The notes: generated from the letters alone by a model not told the origin. A stretch of 27,843 bases of DNA from an uncultured Pelagibacteraceae bacterium (GCA_902565325.1 CACFEM010000008.1:1-27843); one strand, 5' to 3'. Positions 8,304-16,728 are shown, counted from the first letter of the stretch. A program made the numbers and translations.

Positions 8304-9894
8304 TATTTTGTTTTAATATATTGTACATATTTCCTAAATACTTATCAAAATTATTACTATTGTTGAGAGAAGATTTATAAATTGGTTGTCTTGCTTGTGC
8401 TATACTCACAGTTTTAATAGGTGTCTTACTATTTTTTTCTGGACTTAAACATTTTTCATCCCAGTCTAAATCACAAAATTTTAGGATTTTCTTTATTTCT
8501 TCTTCTTTATTTTCAACAAGTTTTTCATATTCAACATCGTGAATAAACTCGGGGATTTTATCCTTCCAAAAACTCATGATTTCGGAATAAAGATTGTAAT
8601 ATTCAGCAATATCCTCTTGCTTATTGGTCCAATTCATCATGTCAGATGCAAAAGTATTTTTATATAAAGATAGGCAATTATCTTTGGGATTTCTAAAACA
8701 ATGCAAGACTTTAGAATTGGGGAAAAACAGTTTTATAAAACCAATTAATCTAAAATTTTGTGGAGCTTTATCTGTAATTATTTTTTCTTTAAAATTATAC
8801 AAATTAAAATAATTAAGATATTCCTCAAAAATTATATTTTTTGATAAATTTTGAAAATCAATAATTCTCTGCTTTTCATATTTAGAATCATTTACAAAGT
8901 TTTTTTTCAAAACTTGTTGTAAATATATTAATTCACCAGCCCCATAAACCTCGCTGTGAGAAGCAACAATTTGTTCTGTCAATGTTGTTCCAGACCTTGG
9001 CATACCAAGAATAAATATAATTTTTTTTTCTTGTGGTTCTATGTTTGAATTTTTTAAATCGATTCCCTCAAAAATTTTAATAATGTTTCTGATGGCTTTT
9101 TTTTCTGCTTCTAAATTAGAGCCTTTTTTATCAAATTTTAGTTGATTTGCTTTACTTAAATAATGAAAAGCTTTTTCAAAATTTTTTAGATCTTCATAAG
9201 ATTTTCCAAGAGCATATGATATATCAACTTTTTTAAGAAGGTCTTGATCATTTATTTGTTTGTCGACTTCTTCCATCTCTTTTATGTGTTTCATAGACTC
9301 TTCATTATCATTTGAATATTTGATTAAAGAACCAGTTAATTTGTGAGCACCTACATGGGATGGATCTATAGAAAGTATTTTCTTAACAATTTGTTGTGTT
9401 TCCTCTATTTTATTTGCACTTTGATAAGCGGCCGCGAGAGAGAATAAAATTCCAGTGACGGTTAAGTTAGGAACGTTATCCATTTTTTCAATTATAGAAT
9501 ATGCTTTTTTATATAATTGAATTGCACCATCATAATCATTAACCAATGTTTTTAAATTTGCATAATTATTGTAAGCATTAATATAATTTGGATTAATTTT
9601 AAGAATATTTTCATATAAATTTTTTGATTCCTCTAATTTTCCAATTGCTTTCAAAGAATTTGCCAAGTTATTCATAGCAGCTATATTATTAGGAGAATGT
9701 TTTAATGCTCGATTAAAACATTTAATAGAATTGTCATGTTGAGACAGCCCTTGGTATGCCATTCCTGTGATATTTAATAAATAATCATTATTTGGCATCT
9801 TATTTAAAAGTACTTTTGAGCCCTCAATGACTTTTTTAAAATTTCTAACTTTAAGATGATTTTGTAGTATTTTAATTTTTTCTACTAAATCCAT
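8296..9894 (-). CDS. TPR-domain sulfotransferase (upstream member of tandem pair)
   Basis: 532 residues. The N-terminal 250 hold several TPR units, the clearest at about 39-72 and 73-106, with further helices to 250 (KSYEDLKNFEKAFHYLSKANQL). The sulfotransferase domain starts near 290: FILGMPRSGTTLTEQIVAS (294-312) is the PAPS 5'-phosphosulfate loop, and CFRNPKDNCLSLYKNTF (399-415), with Arg401 and Ser409, fits the 3'-phosphate site. The C-terminal SIAQARQPIYKSS motif matches the next gene, so the two are paralogues from duplication with a longer TPR arm here. The TPR part may recruit a protein or glycan acceptor. It starts 29 bp after rho in the same direction and probably shares its transcript. 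Confidence 0.82.
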   Translation of the reverse strand: MDLVEKIKILQNHLKVRNFKKVIEGSKVLLNKMPNNDYLLNITGMAYQGLSQHDNSIKCFNRALKHSPNNIAAMNNLANSLKAIGKLEESKNLYENILKINPNYINAYNNYANLKTLVNDYDGAIQLYKKAYSIIEKMDNVPNLTVTGILFSLAAAYQSANKIEETQQIVKKILSIDPSHVGAHKLTGSLIKYSNDNEESMKHIKEMEEVDKQINDQDLLKKVDISYALGKSYEDLKNFEKAFHYLSKANQLKFDKKGSNLEAEKKAIRNIIKIFEGIDLKNSNIEPQEKKIIFILGMPRSGTTLTEQIVASHSEVYGAGELIYLQQVLKKNFVNDSKYEKQRIIDFQNLSKNIIFEEYLNYFNLYNFKEKIITDKAPQNFRLIGFIKLFFPNSKVLHCFRNPKDNCLSLYKNTFASDMMNWTNKQEDIAEYYNLYSEIMSFWKDKIPEFIHDVEYEKLVENKEEEIKKILKFCDLDWDEKCLSPEKNSKTPIKTVSIAQARQPIYKSSLNNSNNFDKYLGNMYNILKQNID

Positions 9895-9923
9895 GAAATA
9901 TCTTTTTGAACTTCAAACTCATT

Positions 9924-11192
9924 CTAAGATGGTTTATTCATTGAATTAAAAAATTCAGCGTTATTTTTAGTATCTTTTAATTTAGAGTTTATAAATTCAA
10001 TAGCGTCCATAGTTCCCATTGGAGCAATTATTCTTCTAAGCACGTTCATTTTTTGTAGATCATTCTTGTCAAATAACAATTCTTCTCTTCTTGTTCCTGA
10101 TTTTGTTATATCAATTGCTGGGTATATTCTTTTATCTGCAATTTTCCTATCTAGAATTGTTTCGCTATTACCTGTTCCCTTAAATTCTTCGAAAATTACT
10201 TCATCCATTCTGCTTCCCGTATCAATCAAGGCTGTGGAGATTATTGTTAGTGAGCCACCTTCTTCAATATTTCTTGCTGCACCAAAAAATCTTTTGGGTC
10301 TCTGCAGTGCATTGGCGTCAACACCCCCTGTTAGAACTTTACCTGAACTTGGTATAACTGCGTTATATGCTCTTCCTAATCTTGTAATCGAGTCTAACAA
10401 TATAATAACATCTTTTTTATGTTCGGTTAATCTTTTAGCTTTTTCAATAACCATTTCAGCTACTGCAACGTGCCTTTGTGCTGGTTCATCAAAAGTAGAG
10501 CTGATTACTTCGCCTTTTACAGTTCTTTGCATATCGGTTACTTCTTCTGGTCGCTCATCAATCAACAATACCATGAGGTAACACTCTGGATAATTTTTAG
10601 CTATCGAGTTTGCGATGCTTTGCAAAATCATTGTTTTTCCAGCTTTGGGTGGAGAAATAATTATCGATCTTTGTCCTTTGCCTATTGGACTAACTAAATC
10701 AATTAGTCTTGGAGTTAAATCTTGTTTTTTTTCAACTTTTGTACTTTCAACTTCCATTACCAGTTGTTTATCTGGATATAACGGAGTTAAATTATCGAAT
10801 GCAATTTTATGTCTAGCTTTTTCTGGTTCTTCAAAATTTATCTTGCTAACTTGTAATAATGCAAAATATCTTTCTCCCTCTTTAGGGGCTCTTACTGGTC
10901 CTTCGACCGTATCTCCCGTTCTTAAACCAAATTTTCTAATTTGACTCGGGCTTACATAAATATCATCAGGTCCCGGCAGATAATTCGACTCCATTGCTCT
11001 TAGAAAACCAAAACCGTCTTGTAGCAACTGCAAAACACCTACGCCAGTTATTTCCTCTTTTTCGGCAACTTTTTTAAGAATGGCGAAAAGTATTTCTTGT
11101 TTTCTTAGCGTACTAGCATTTTCTATACCAAGCTCTTCTGCTTGAGTAATTAGCTGTTCAGATGATTTTAGTTTTAGTTCTTGAATGTTCAT
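9924..11192 (-). CDS. rho: Transcription termination factor Rho
   Basis: 422 residues, full length. The N-terminal helical domain ([19 protein letters not shown]) precedes the cold-shock-like RNA-binding fold [39 protein letters not shown] (52-90). The RecA-type motor has Walker A PPKAGKT (181-187), [12 protein letters not shown], the Q-loop region and the conserved [20 protein letters not shown] segment with the R-loop. Rho is a hexameric RNA translocase that ends transcripts. The 67-bp gap to hemJ shows no terminator. Since I found almost no hairpin-plus-T-run terminators in this window, Rho may do most termination here (inference). Confidence 0.98.
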   Translation of the reverse strand: MNIQELKLKSSEQLITQAEELGIENASTLRKQEILFAILKKVAEKEEITGVGVLQLLQDGFGFLRAMESNYLPGPDDIYVSPSQIRKFGLRTGDTVEGPVRAPKEGERYFALLQVSKINFEEPEKARHKIAFDNLTPLYPDKQLVMEVESTKVEKKQDLTPRLIDLVSPIGKGQRSIIISPPKAGKTMILQSIANSIAKNYPECYLMVLLIDERPEEVTDMQRTVKGEVISSTFDEPAQRHVAVAEMVIEKAKRLTEHKKDVIILLDSITRLGRAYNAVIPSSGKVLTGGVDANALQRPKRFFGAARNIEEGGSLTIISTALIDTGSRMDEVIFEEFKGTGNSETILDRKIADKRIYPAIDITKSGTRREELLFDKNDLQKMNVLRRIIAPMGTMDAIEFINSKLKDTKNNAEFFNSMNKPS

Positions 11193-11259
11193 GATTAATT
11201 TTTTTGATAAGGACTTACCAGATACTATTAATATATATACTACTGTTGTTATTTCAACC

Positions 11260-11694
11260 CTAGATTGGCTTAAAAATAGCTAAAAATACAACGATAATTA
11301 AGATAACCGTTGGTATTTCGTTAATAATTCTAAAGAATTTTGCAGATCTTGTATTTGAAGAATTTTTTAAGGCAACAAGACATTTTCCTAAATAGTCGTT
11401 ATATGCTGATAACAATATCACCAAGACAATCTTTATCTGAAACCATGCTTGAGAGAAAATGTCTATTCCATTCAAATAAATTAGAGCTAGTCCAAAAACC
11501 CAAGTAAAAATCATTGCGGGTCGCATAATGTAAAAAAACAATCTTTTTTCCATCACCTCAAATATATCGGTTGCTTCTTTTTTCTCTTTATTTTCAACAT
11601 GGTAAACAAAAATTCTAGGAAGGTATAAGAGACCAGCCATCCAAGAAACAACAGCAATTAAATGTAAAGATTTAAATAATAAATACGAATTCAT
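11260..11694 (-). CDS. hemJ: Protoporphyrinogen IX oxidase HemJ (UPF0093 membrane protein)
   Basis: 144 residues from the ATG at 11694, which lies 1 nt after the hemH TGA. A TTG six codons upstream (11712) would overlap hemH by 17 nt and is less likely. The protein is a small integral membrane protein with about four to five hydrophobic helices. The N-terminal helix [21 protein letters not shown] holds the conserved His11 proposed to bind heme, and [14 protein letters not shown] follows. HemJ oxidises protoporphyrinogen IX to protoporphyrin IX, replacing HemG/HemY. Its place right after hemH and hemE supports this strongly. Confidence 0.93.
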   Translation of the reverse strand: MNSYLLFKSLHLIAVVSWMAGLLYLPRIFVYHVENKEKKEATDIFEVMEKRLFFYIMRPAMIFTWVFGLALIYLNGIDIFSQAWFQIKIVLVILLSAYNDYLGKCLVALKNSSNTRSAKFFRIINEIPTVILIIVVFLAIFKPI

Positions 11695-11695
11695 A

Positions 11696-12691
11696 TCAAA
11701 TATTTCTTTCAATTAAGGATTTTAGTAAAATGATATGATCATTATTATCATTTAAACAAGGAATCATATCGAAATTTTCTCCTCCTGAATTTAAAAAGCT
11801 TTCTTTAGCTTGAATTTGTATTTCCTCTAAAGTCTCCACACAATCAGATGCAAATCCTGGACAGATTGTGAGGACATTTTTGATGCCCTCATTGGGCAAA
11901 CTTTCTAAAGTCTTATCAGTATATGGTTGAAGCCATTCTTGTGGACCAAATCTCGACTGAAAAGTAGTTTTAATTTTAATTGAATTAAATTTTTCTGAAA
12001 TCAACCTTGTCGTTTTATGACAATAGCAATGATAAGGATCACCTTTTTCGAAATATTTTTTTGGTATTCCGTGATAAGATGCAATGATAAGGTCTGGTTT
12101 CCAACTGATTTCATTTATTTTTTTATTAATAGAATTAACAAGTGCATCAATGTAAAGCGGATCAGATTCATAGTGAGGAATTATTTTTAAAGAGGGTTGC
12201 CACCTCATTTTCATTAAAGTTCTATAAACTTCATCACAGACTGTTGCTGTTGTGGCTGCCGCATATTGTGGATAAAGAGGAAGTATCACCAAGTTTTCAC
12301 AGCCCATTTTGTGTAATTTATGAATCTTGCTATTAATGCTAGGATTTCCATATCTCATTGCAAAATCTATAACCATGTTTTCTTTTGAAAATAAACTTGA
12401 GATTTTTTCAGCTTGTTTTTGGGTATAATAAAGAAGAGGCGACATATTCTTATCATTCATCCAAATTTCTTTATAAGCTTTGGCAGTTTTAGAAGGCCTA
12501 AAATTTAAAATAAACAAATTTAAAATTATTTTCCAAATTATAGGATTTACTTCAATAACTCTTCTGTCGGAAAGAAACTCTCTTAAATATTTTCTGATAT
12601 CAAACCAACTAGTGGAGTCGGGTGTGCCCAAATTAATTATAAGTACTCCTGTATTACCATATTTTATAGGTGGATGATTTTTTTCAATCAT
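11696..12691 (-). CDS. hemH: Ferrochelatase
   Basis: 331 residues, typical length. The N-terminus VLIINLGTPDSTSWFDIRKYL (16-36) and LSDRRVIE are family signatures. YPQYAAATTA, the active-site SYHGIPKKYFEKGDPY (His207, metal insertion) and CPGFASDCVETLEEI (Glu286 region) are present. It inserts Fe2+ into protoporphyrin IX, the last heme step. The HCYCHKT stretch (221-227) is the cysteine/histidine segment found in many bacterial ferrochelatases; a C-terminal 2Fe-2S cluster is not evident. Its ATG overlaps the hemE TGA by 4 nt (ATGA), and hemJ follows one base after its stop, so hemE-hemH-hemJ are translationally coupled. Confidence 0.97.
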   Translation of the reverse strand: MIEKNHPPIKYGNTGVLIINLGTPDSTSWFDIRKYLREFLSDRRVIEVNPIIWKIILNLFILNFRPSKTAKAYKEIWMNDKNMSPLLYYTQKQAEKISSLFSKENMVIDFAMRYGNPSINSKIHKLHKMGCENLVILPLYPQYAAATTATVCDEVYRTLMKMRWQPSLKIIPHYESDPLYIDALVNSINKKINEISWKPDLIIASYHGIPKKYFEKGDPYHCYCHKTTRLISEKFNSIKIKTTFQSRFGPQEWLQPYTDKTLESLPNEGIKNVLTICPGFASDCVETLEEIQIQAKESFLNSGGENFDMIPCLNDNNDHIILLKSLIERNI

Positions 12692-13692
12692 TTGAAATCT
12701 TTTACAATTTTAATTAAGTTTTCAACCATTTCAGGGTTTGTTTCAGGTAAAATACCATGACCAAGGTTAAATATATATGGATGATCACGAAAAATTTCCA
12801 AATACTTAGTTGCTTCTTTTTTTAATTTTTCTTTATCTGTCAATAAAATTTTAGGGTCTAAACCGCCTTGAATTGGTATTTTTATATCTTTGAGTATCTT
12901 TTTTGGATCAATATTATAATCGATACTAACGGCATCGGGTTTAACAATATCACAAAATTCTTTGTAATTTTTTATTTCTCTCGGAAAGCATATCACTGGC
13001 ACATTCAAAGATTTAACATAATTTACTAAATTTAAAGTTGGGGTATAAACAAAGTTAGGCAAATCTTTTTCTCCTAATAGGCCTGCCCAGCTATCAAAAA
13101 TTTGAATTACATTTGCACCATTATCAATTTGATTTTTAATATGAACTTTTAAAAATTTTTCAATAATTAATAAAATTCTATTTATTAAAAATTCATCTTT
13201 AAAAAAATCTTTCTTCAAGCTTTTTTTGGGTGATTGTTGATTGATCATATAAACCAATAATGTCCATGGAGCACCAACAAAGCCAATGGTATTTTTATTA
13301 TTTAAAACAGTATCTGAACTAACTTTTCTTATTGCTTTATATACAGAATATATTTTTTCGACAAAGTCTATTTCATCAATCTTAGTGATATCGTTTAGAT
13401 TTAGATCACCTAATTTTGGCCCAAAATTTTTTTCAAATTCTACTTTTTGACCTAATCCATATGGAAGCATTAAAATGTCTGAAAATATTATTGCAGCGTC
13501 TAAATTAAATCTCTTTAATGGCTGTAAAGTTATCTCTGAAGATAAATCATCATTTAAACATAAATTAATAAAATCAGGATTTTCTTTTCTGATTTCTCTA
13601 AATTCTGGTAAATACCTTCCTGCTTGTCTCATAATCCATATAGGATTAAACGAAGTATCTTTATTAATTATCACTTTATTTAAAGGTTTCAT
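12688..13692 (-). CDS. hemE: Uroporphyrinogen III decarboxylase
   Basis: 334 residues, normal length. The N-terminal signature is PIWIMRQAGRYLPEFREI (17-34), with the substrate-binding Arg residues, followed by FSDILMLPYGLG, GFVGAPWTLLVYMI, IQIFDSWAGLL and FNLGHGILPETNPE, all conserved in HemE. It removes four acetate carboxyls from uroporphyrinogen III to give coproporphyrinogen III. It heads the leftward hemE-hemH-hemJ-rho run and flanks the putative origin, the same position as in Caulobacter and Rickettsia. Its promoter must lie within the origin region, where a perfect DnaA box sits 40-48 bp upstream of the ATG. Confidence 0.97.
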   Translation of the reverse strand: MKPLNKVIINKDTSFNPIWIMRQAGRYLPEFREIRKENPDFINLCLNDDLSSEITLQPLKRFNLDAAIIFSDILMLPYGLGQKVEFEKNFGPKLGDLNLNDITKIDEIDFVEKIYSVYKAIRKVSSDTVLNNKNTIGFVGAPWTLLVYMINQQSPKKSLKKDFFKDEFLINRILLIIEKFLKVHIKNQIDNGANVIQIFDSWAGLLGEKDLPNFVYTPTLNLVNYVKSLNVPVICFPREIKNYKEFCDIVKPDAVSIDYNIDPKKILKDIKIPIQGGLDPKILLTDKEKLKKEATKYLEIFRDHPYIFNLGHGILPETNPEMVENLIKIVKDFK

Positions 13693-13731
13693 AAATTAAG
13701 TATTATTAATTATTGTAGTTGTAATATATCT

Positions 13732-13740
13732 TGTGAATAA
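13732..13740 (-). promoter_or_regulatory. DnaA box, perfect match
   Basis: The reverse complement is TTATTCACA, a full match to the DnaA box consensus TTATNCACA. It lies 40-48 bp upstream of the hemE start, so DnaA bound here could also affect hemE transcription. Confidence 0.7.
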
Positions 13741-13764
13741 AGGTGATTATTTTTTATAAACATT

Positions 13765-13773
13765 ATATTCACA
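13765..13773 (+). promoter_or_regulatory. DnaA box, one mismatch
   Basis: ATATTCACA differs from TTATTCACA only at the first base. It faces the perfect box across 24 bp. A further one-mismatch site on the opposite strand (TGTGATTAA) follows at 13790-13798. Confidence 0.5.
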
Positions 13774-13852
13774 GTTTACAAACATCTTGTGTGATTAAAA
13801 TTGTTTAAAATGAAGCTTTTTTAACATATTAATTTTTGTGGATTGTTTTACC

Positions 13853-13879
13853 CTATTTATTATTAATGTTAATAAATAG
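13853..13879. repeat. 10-bp perfect inverted repeat in oriC region
   Basis: CTATTTATTA (13853-13862) and its exact reverse complement TAATAAATAG (13870-13879) flank a 7-nt spacer. It lies between the DnaA-box cluster and the most AT-rich part. A run of five T's (13883-13887) follows, so it could also act as a weak terminator or leader hairpin ahead of ppsR. A structural element of the origin seems the better guess. Confidence 0.55.
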
Positions 13880-13959
13880 CAGTTTTTACAAGGTTAATTT
13901 AAAAAATTTTGAATTGTGTAATTTAATTAAAATATTACAAATTTATTAACAATTTATTC

Positions 13960-14787
13960 ATGAGTAATACATATCAAATATATTTAATTTCAGATTCAAC
14001 TGGTGAAACTTTAGATAGGATATTCTTAGCTCTAAAGGCCCAATTTCTTAACATAGAATATAAGGTGCATTCTTATTCTTTTACAAGAACAGAAAACCAA
14101 ATTTTAAAAATTTTAGAAGATGCAGAAAAAAATTCAAATGCGATAATTTTATATACAATTGTGGATAATAACTTGGCTAAATATTTATCAAATGTAAGTG
14201 GTGATAAAAAGATCCCATGTTTTGGAGTTCTTGGAAACTTAATTTTAAATTTTTCAAAAATTCTTAATCAAAAGGCAACTCACGAACCAAGTGGGCAACA
14301 TATATTAAACGAAGAATATTACGATAGAATAGAAGCAATTCAATTTACAATGAATCATGACGATGGAAATTTAATAAATGAAGTTCATAAATCTGACATT
14401 ATTCTTGTGGGCGTAAGCAGAACCAGCAAAACACCCACATCTATTTATTTGGCCAATAAGGGATTTAAGACTTCGAATATTCCTTTAGTAAATGAAAATT
14501 CATTGCCTGAAACTCTTAAAAAAAATCCTAAAATGGCTTGTGTAGTAGGACTAAGCACAGAACCAGAAAGATTGGCTGACTTAAGAAAAAATAGAATGAA
14601 TTCTTTAAAAGAGACGGAAAATATTCAATACACAGATTTAGAGAATATCAAAAAAGAAGTATTAGAAGCTAAAAAAACATTTCAAAAATATAAGTGGCCT
14701 CTTATTGATGTAACAAGGAAATCTGTAGAGGAAACAGCCGCTTCTATAATTAAAATTCACGAAATATACTTAAATAATGCTAGATAA
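13960..14787 (+). CDS. ppsR: Pyruvate,phosphate dikinase / PEP synthase regulatory protein (DUF299 kinase-pyrophosphorylase)
   Basis: 275 residues, normal for the family. It starts with the signature YLISDSTGETLDRI (8-21) and has the P-loop GVSRTSKTPTS (151-161) characteristic of DUF299. Members phosphorylate the active-site threonine of pyruvate,phosphate dikinase or PEP synthase with ADP, and remove it with Pi to give PPi, switching PEP/pyruvate interconversion. Which target applies cannot be told from this gene; PPDK is the usual one in Alphaproteobacteria. It is the RP001-type gene next to hemE. No Shine-Dalgarno sequence is seen before the ATG. Its end overlaps maf by 11 nt, starting the ppsR-maf-aroE-coaE-dnaQ series. 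Confidence 0.93.
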   Translation: MSNTYQIYLISDSTGETLDRIFLALKAQFLNIEYKVHSYSFTRTENQILKILEDAEKNSNAIILYTIVDNNLAKYLSNVSGDKKIPCFGVLGNLILNFSKILNQKATHEPSGQHILNEEYYDRIEAIQFTMNHDDGNLINEVHKSDIILVGVSRTSKTPTSIYLANKGFKTSNIPLVNENSLPETLKKNPKMACVVGLSTEPERLADLRKNRMNSLKETENIQYTDLENIKKEVLEAKKTFQKYKWPLIDVTRKSVEETAASIIKIHEIYLNNAR

Positions 14788-15367
14788 AATTATTCTTGCT
14801 TCAAAGAGCAAAGTTAGAAAAGAAATTTTAGATAAAAATAATATTAAAAGCTTTGTTATGCCTTCAAATGTTGATGAAGAGGTTGTTAAATTAAGCCTGT
14901 TAAAAGAAAAAGCGCGTCCAGAAATTATATCAAAAAATTTAGCAGAATTAAAAGCAAACAAGGTGAGCTCGAAACAAACAAACGAAATAGTTTTAGGAGC
15001 AGATAGTGTTATAGATCTAAACGGTGAATTAATATCAAAGCCGGAAAACAGAGAAGAGGCCATGACAATATTAAAGAAGCTTAATGGCAAATCACATCAT
15101 TTAATTAGTTCTGTATGTATCTCAAAAAATGGGTCAATGGTTTGGAACTATACTGACAAAGCCACATTAAAAATGAAAAATTTTTCTGAAGATGAATTAA
15201 AAAAATATTTATCCAAAATATCTGATCAGGCTCTTTATGCTTATAATGTTTATCAAATAGAAGGAGAAGGAAAAAACTTATTTGAAAGCATAATTGGCGA
15301 TGAAAATACTATAATGGGATTGCCAATTAAGAAAATTAAGGAATATTTAGAGATTTATGACAACTAA
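14777..15367 (+). CDS. maf: Maf-like nucleotide pyrophosphatase
   Basis: 196 residues. The N-terminal IILASKSKVRKEIL matches the Maf nucleotide-binding loop (usually S-x-S-P-R-R; here K-S-K-V-R-K, a divergent form). GADSVIDLNGELISKP (about 69-84) carries the catalytic Asp, and YQIEGEGKNLFESIIGDENTIMGLP is the C-terminal family motif. Maf proteins hydrolyse non-canonical or canonical NTPs to NMP and PPi, as house-cleaning. The sub-group (dTTP/UTP or m7GTP type) cannot be fixed by eye. The gene overlaps ppsR by 11 nt and aroE by 11 nt, so translation is coupled on both sides. Confidence 0.9.
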   Translation: MLDKIILASKSKVRKEILDKNNIKSFVMPSNVDEEVVKLSLLKEKARPEIISKNLAELKANKVSSKQTNEIVLGADSVIDLNGELISKPENREEAMTILKKLNGKSHHLISSVCISKNGSMVWNYTDKATLKMKNFSEDELKKYLSKISDQALYAYNVYQIEGEGKNLFESIIGDENTIMGLPIKKIKEYLEIYDN

Positions 15368-16163
15368 AATAAAAAAATATTTTGTTATAGGAAACCCAAT
15401 CGATCATTCTTTTTCCCCCAAACTACATAACTACTGGTTAAAAGAGAATAATATTAACGCTTTATATGATAAAATTAAACTTGATGAAGATGATTTGGAG
15501 AACTTTATTAAAGGTATAAAGCAACAAAAAATTACTGGCTGCAATGTTACAGTTCCATTTAAACAAGCAGTAATACCTTTCTTAGATAAATTAAGCCCAG
15601 AGGCACTTCAAACTCAATCTGTAAATACAATAATATTTAACGATGGCAGTTTAGTCGGGCATAACACAGATATTTCTGGGTTTACTAAAGCAATTCAAAG
15701 TTTGGGTTTTAACTTGAGAGGAAAGAAAGTTTTAATTTTAGGTGCAGGAGGGGTAGTTCCATCAATTATTTTTTCTTTGAATAAAATGGGTGTCTCCGAG
15801 ATAATTGTTAGCAATAGAACCAGACAAAAAGCAGAAAATTTGAAAACCTTATTTAATAATTTAAAAATCGTAGAGTGGGGAAATATAGAATATTTTGACA
15901 TGATAATTAACGCTACAAGCTTAGGGCTAAATAATGAAAAAATAAATTTAGATTTTTCAAAAGCTGGAAAAGATAAGTTATTTTATGATGTTATTTACAA
16001 TCCTGCCGAAACTAATTTCTTAAAAAATGCAAAAAAAAACGGTAATCTTACAGAAAATGGTAAATTAATGTTTGTTTATCAGGCCCTAGAAGCATTCACG
16101 TTATGGCATGAAGTAGAGCCAAAAATTAGTAATGAGATTTTGAAACTTTTAGAAAATGATTAA
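15357..16163 (+). CDS. aroE: Shikimate dehydrogenase (NADP+)
   Basis: 268 residues, typical. VIGNPIDHSFSPKLHN (10-25) is the shikimate-binding N-terminus with the Ser-x-Ser pair. Lys69 in TVPFKQ and Asp105 in GHNTD match the catalytic Lys-Asp pair. LILGAGGVV (126-134) is the NADP glycine loop and SNRT(R) supports the phosphate of NADP. The end NGKLMFVYQALEAFTLW fits, although the usual G-x-G-M is N-G-K-L-M. It reduces 3-dehydroshikimate to shikimate for aromatic amino acids. It overlaps maf by 11 nt and coaE by 8 nt. Confidence 0.96.
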   Translation: MTTKIKKYFVIGNPIDHSFSPKLHNYWLKENNINALYDKIKLDEDDLENFIKGIKQQKITGCNVTVPFKQAVIPFLDKLSPEALQTQSVNTIIFNDGSLVGHNTDISGFTKAIQSLGFNLRGKKVLILGAGGVVPSIIFSLNKMGVSEIIVSNRTRQKAENLKTLFNNLKIVEWGNIEYFDMIINATSLGLNNEKINLDFSKAGKDKLFYDVIYNPAETNFLKNAKKNGNLTENGKLMFVYQALEAFTLWHEVEPKISNEILKLLEND

Positions 16164-16728
16164 AATAGGAATTTTAGGAGATATAGGATCTGGAAAGAGT
16201 TTTGCAGCAAAAGCATTTGGATATCCGGTATTCAATGCTGATCAAGAGGTATCTAAGTTATATCAGAAAGATAGAAAAGTTTATTTAAAATTAAAAAAAA
16301 AACTTCCAAAGTACATTTTAACTTTTCCAGTTAAAAAAAAGGAAATTTCTAAAGCAATAATTTCAAAAAAAACAAATTTAAAAAAAATTATTAAAATTGT
16401 GCATATAGAAATTAGAAAAAAAATGAAAATTTTTATTAATCAAAATAAAAATAAAAAAATAGTAATACTAGATATTCCTTTACTGTTAGAAAATAAAATT
16501 AACAAAAAAAAGGATATATTAATTTTTGTTGATTCAAAAAAATCTCAAGTTTTAAAAAGACTTAAAAAAAGAAAAAATTTTAATAATGACTTATTTAAAT
16601 TATTTAAAAAAATTCAACTACCGCTTGATTATAAAAAGAATAAATCTGATTTCATTATTAAAAATGATTTTACTAAAAAAACATTAAAAAAAAGTGTAAA
16701 ATTAATTCTAAATAAGATCCTTAAATGA
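16156..16728 (+). CDS. coaE: Dephospho-CoA kinase (lysine-rich, divergent)
   Basis: 190 residues. The P-loop GDIGSGKS (8-15), FNADQ (26-30, the Asp of the CoA site), IVILDIPLLLENK (the DVPLLFE family motif) and the C-terminal FIIKND place it in CoaE, which phosphorylates the 3'-hydroxyl of dephospho-CoA. About 50 of 190 residues are lysine, far more than in neighbouring proteins, and long A-runs fill the gene. The usual HPxVR motif reads VHIEIRKKM, without the proline. The frame is intact and start and stop overlap aroE and dnaQ (8 and 4 nt), so it is functional-looking, not decayed. The position between aroE and dnaQ is the conserved alphaproteobacterial order. Confidence 0.92.
   Translation: MIKIGILGDIGSGKSFAAKAFGYPVFNADQEVSKLYQKDRKVYLKLKKKLPKYILTFPVKKKEISKAIISKKTNLKKIIKIVHIEIRKKMKIFINQNKNKKIVILDIPLLLENKINKKKDILIFVDSKKSQVLKRLKKRKNFNNDLFKLFKKIQLPLDYKKNKSDFIIKNDFTKKTLKKSVKLILNKILK

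Larger units (their letters stand above)
13693..13959. other. oriC: Putative chromosomal replication origin (oriC)
   Basis: This is the longest gene-free stretch, between divergent hemE and ppsR. It holds a perfect DnaA box (TGTGAATAA, 13732-13740), two boxes with one mismatch (ATATTCACA, 13765-13773; TGTGATTAA, 13790-13798) and a weaker one (TGTGGATTG, 13837-13845). A 10-bp inverted repeat follows (13853-13879), then a stretch with almost no G or C (13894-13957) that could be the unwinding element. In Caulobacter the origin lies in the matching hemE/RP001 interval. Flanking genes read away on both sides, and parAB with parS are about 10 kb off. I saw no TTAA-N7-TTAA CtrA site. Confidence 0.8.

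Noticed and set aside
10066..10944. Open frames on the plus strand opposite rho
   Set aside because: They are antisense to highly conserved Rho sequence, show no recognisable motif, and have no own spacing or start signals.
11695..11712. TTG start for hemJ giving six extra residues
   Set aside because: It would overlap hemH by 17 nt, while the ATG at 11694 lies 1 nt after the hemH stop and begins the natural membrane helix.
13696..13808. CtrA-binding sites in the origin region
   Set aside because: Many TTAA words occur, but the nearest pairs (13696/13706 and 13795/13805) have 6-bp gaps, not 7, and TTAA is expected often in such AT-rich DNA.
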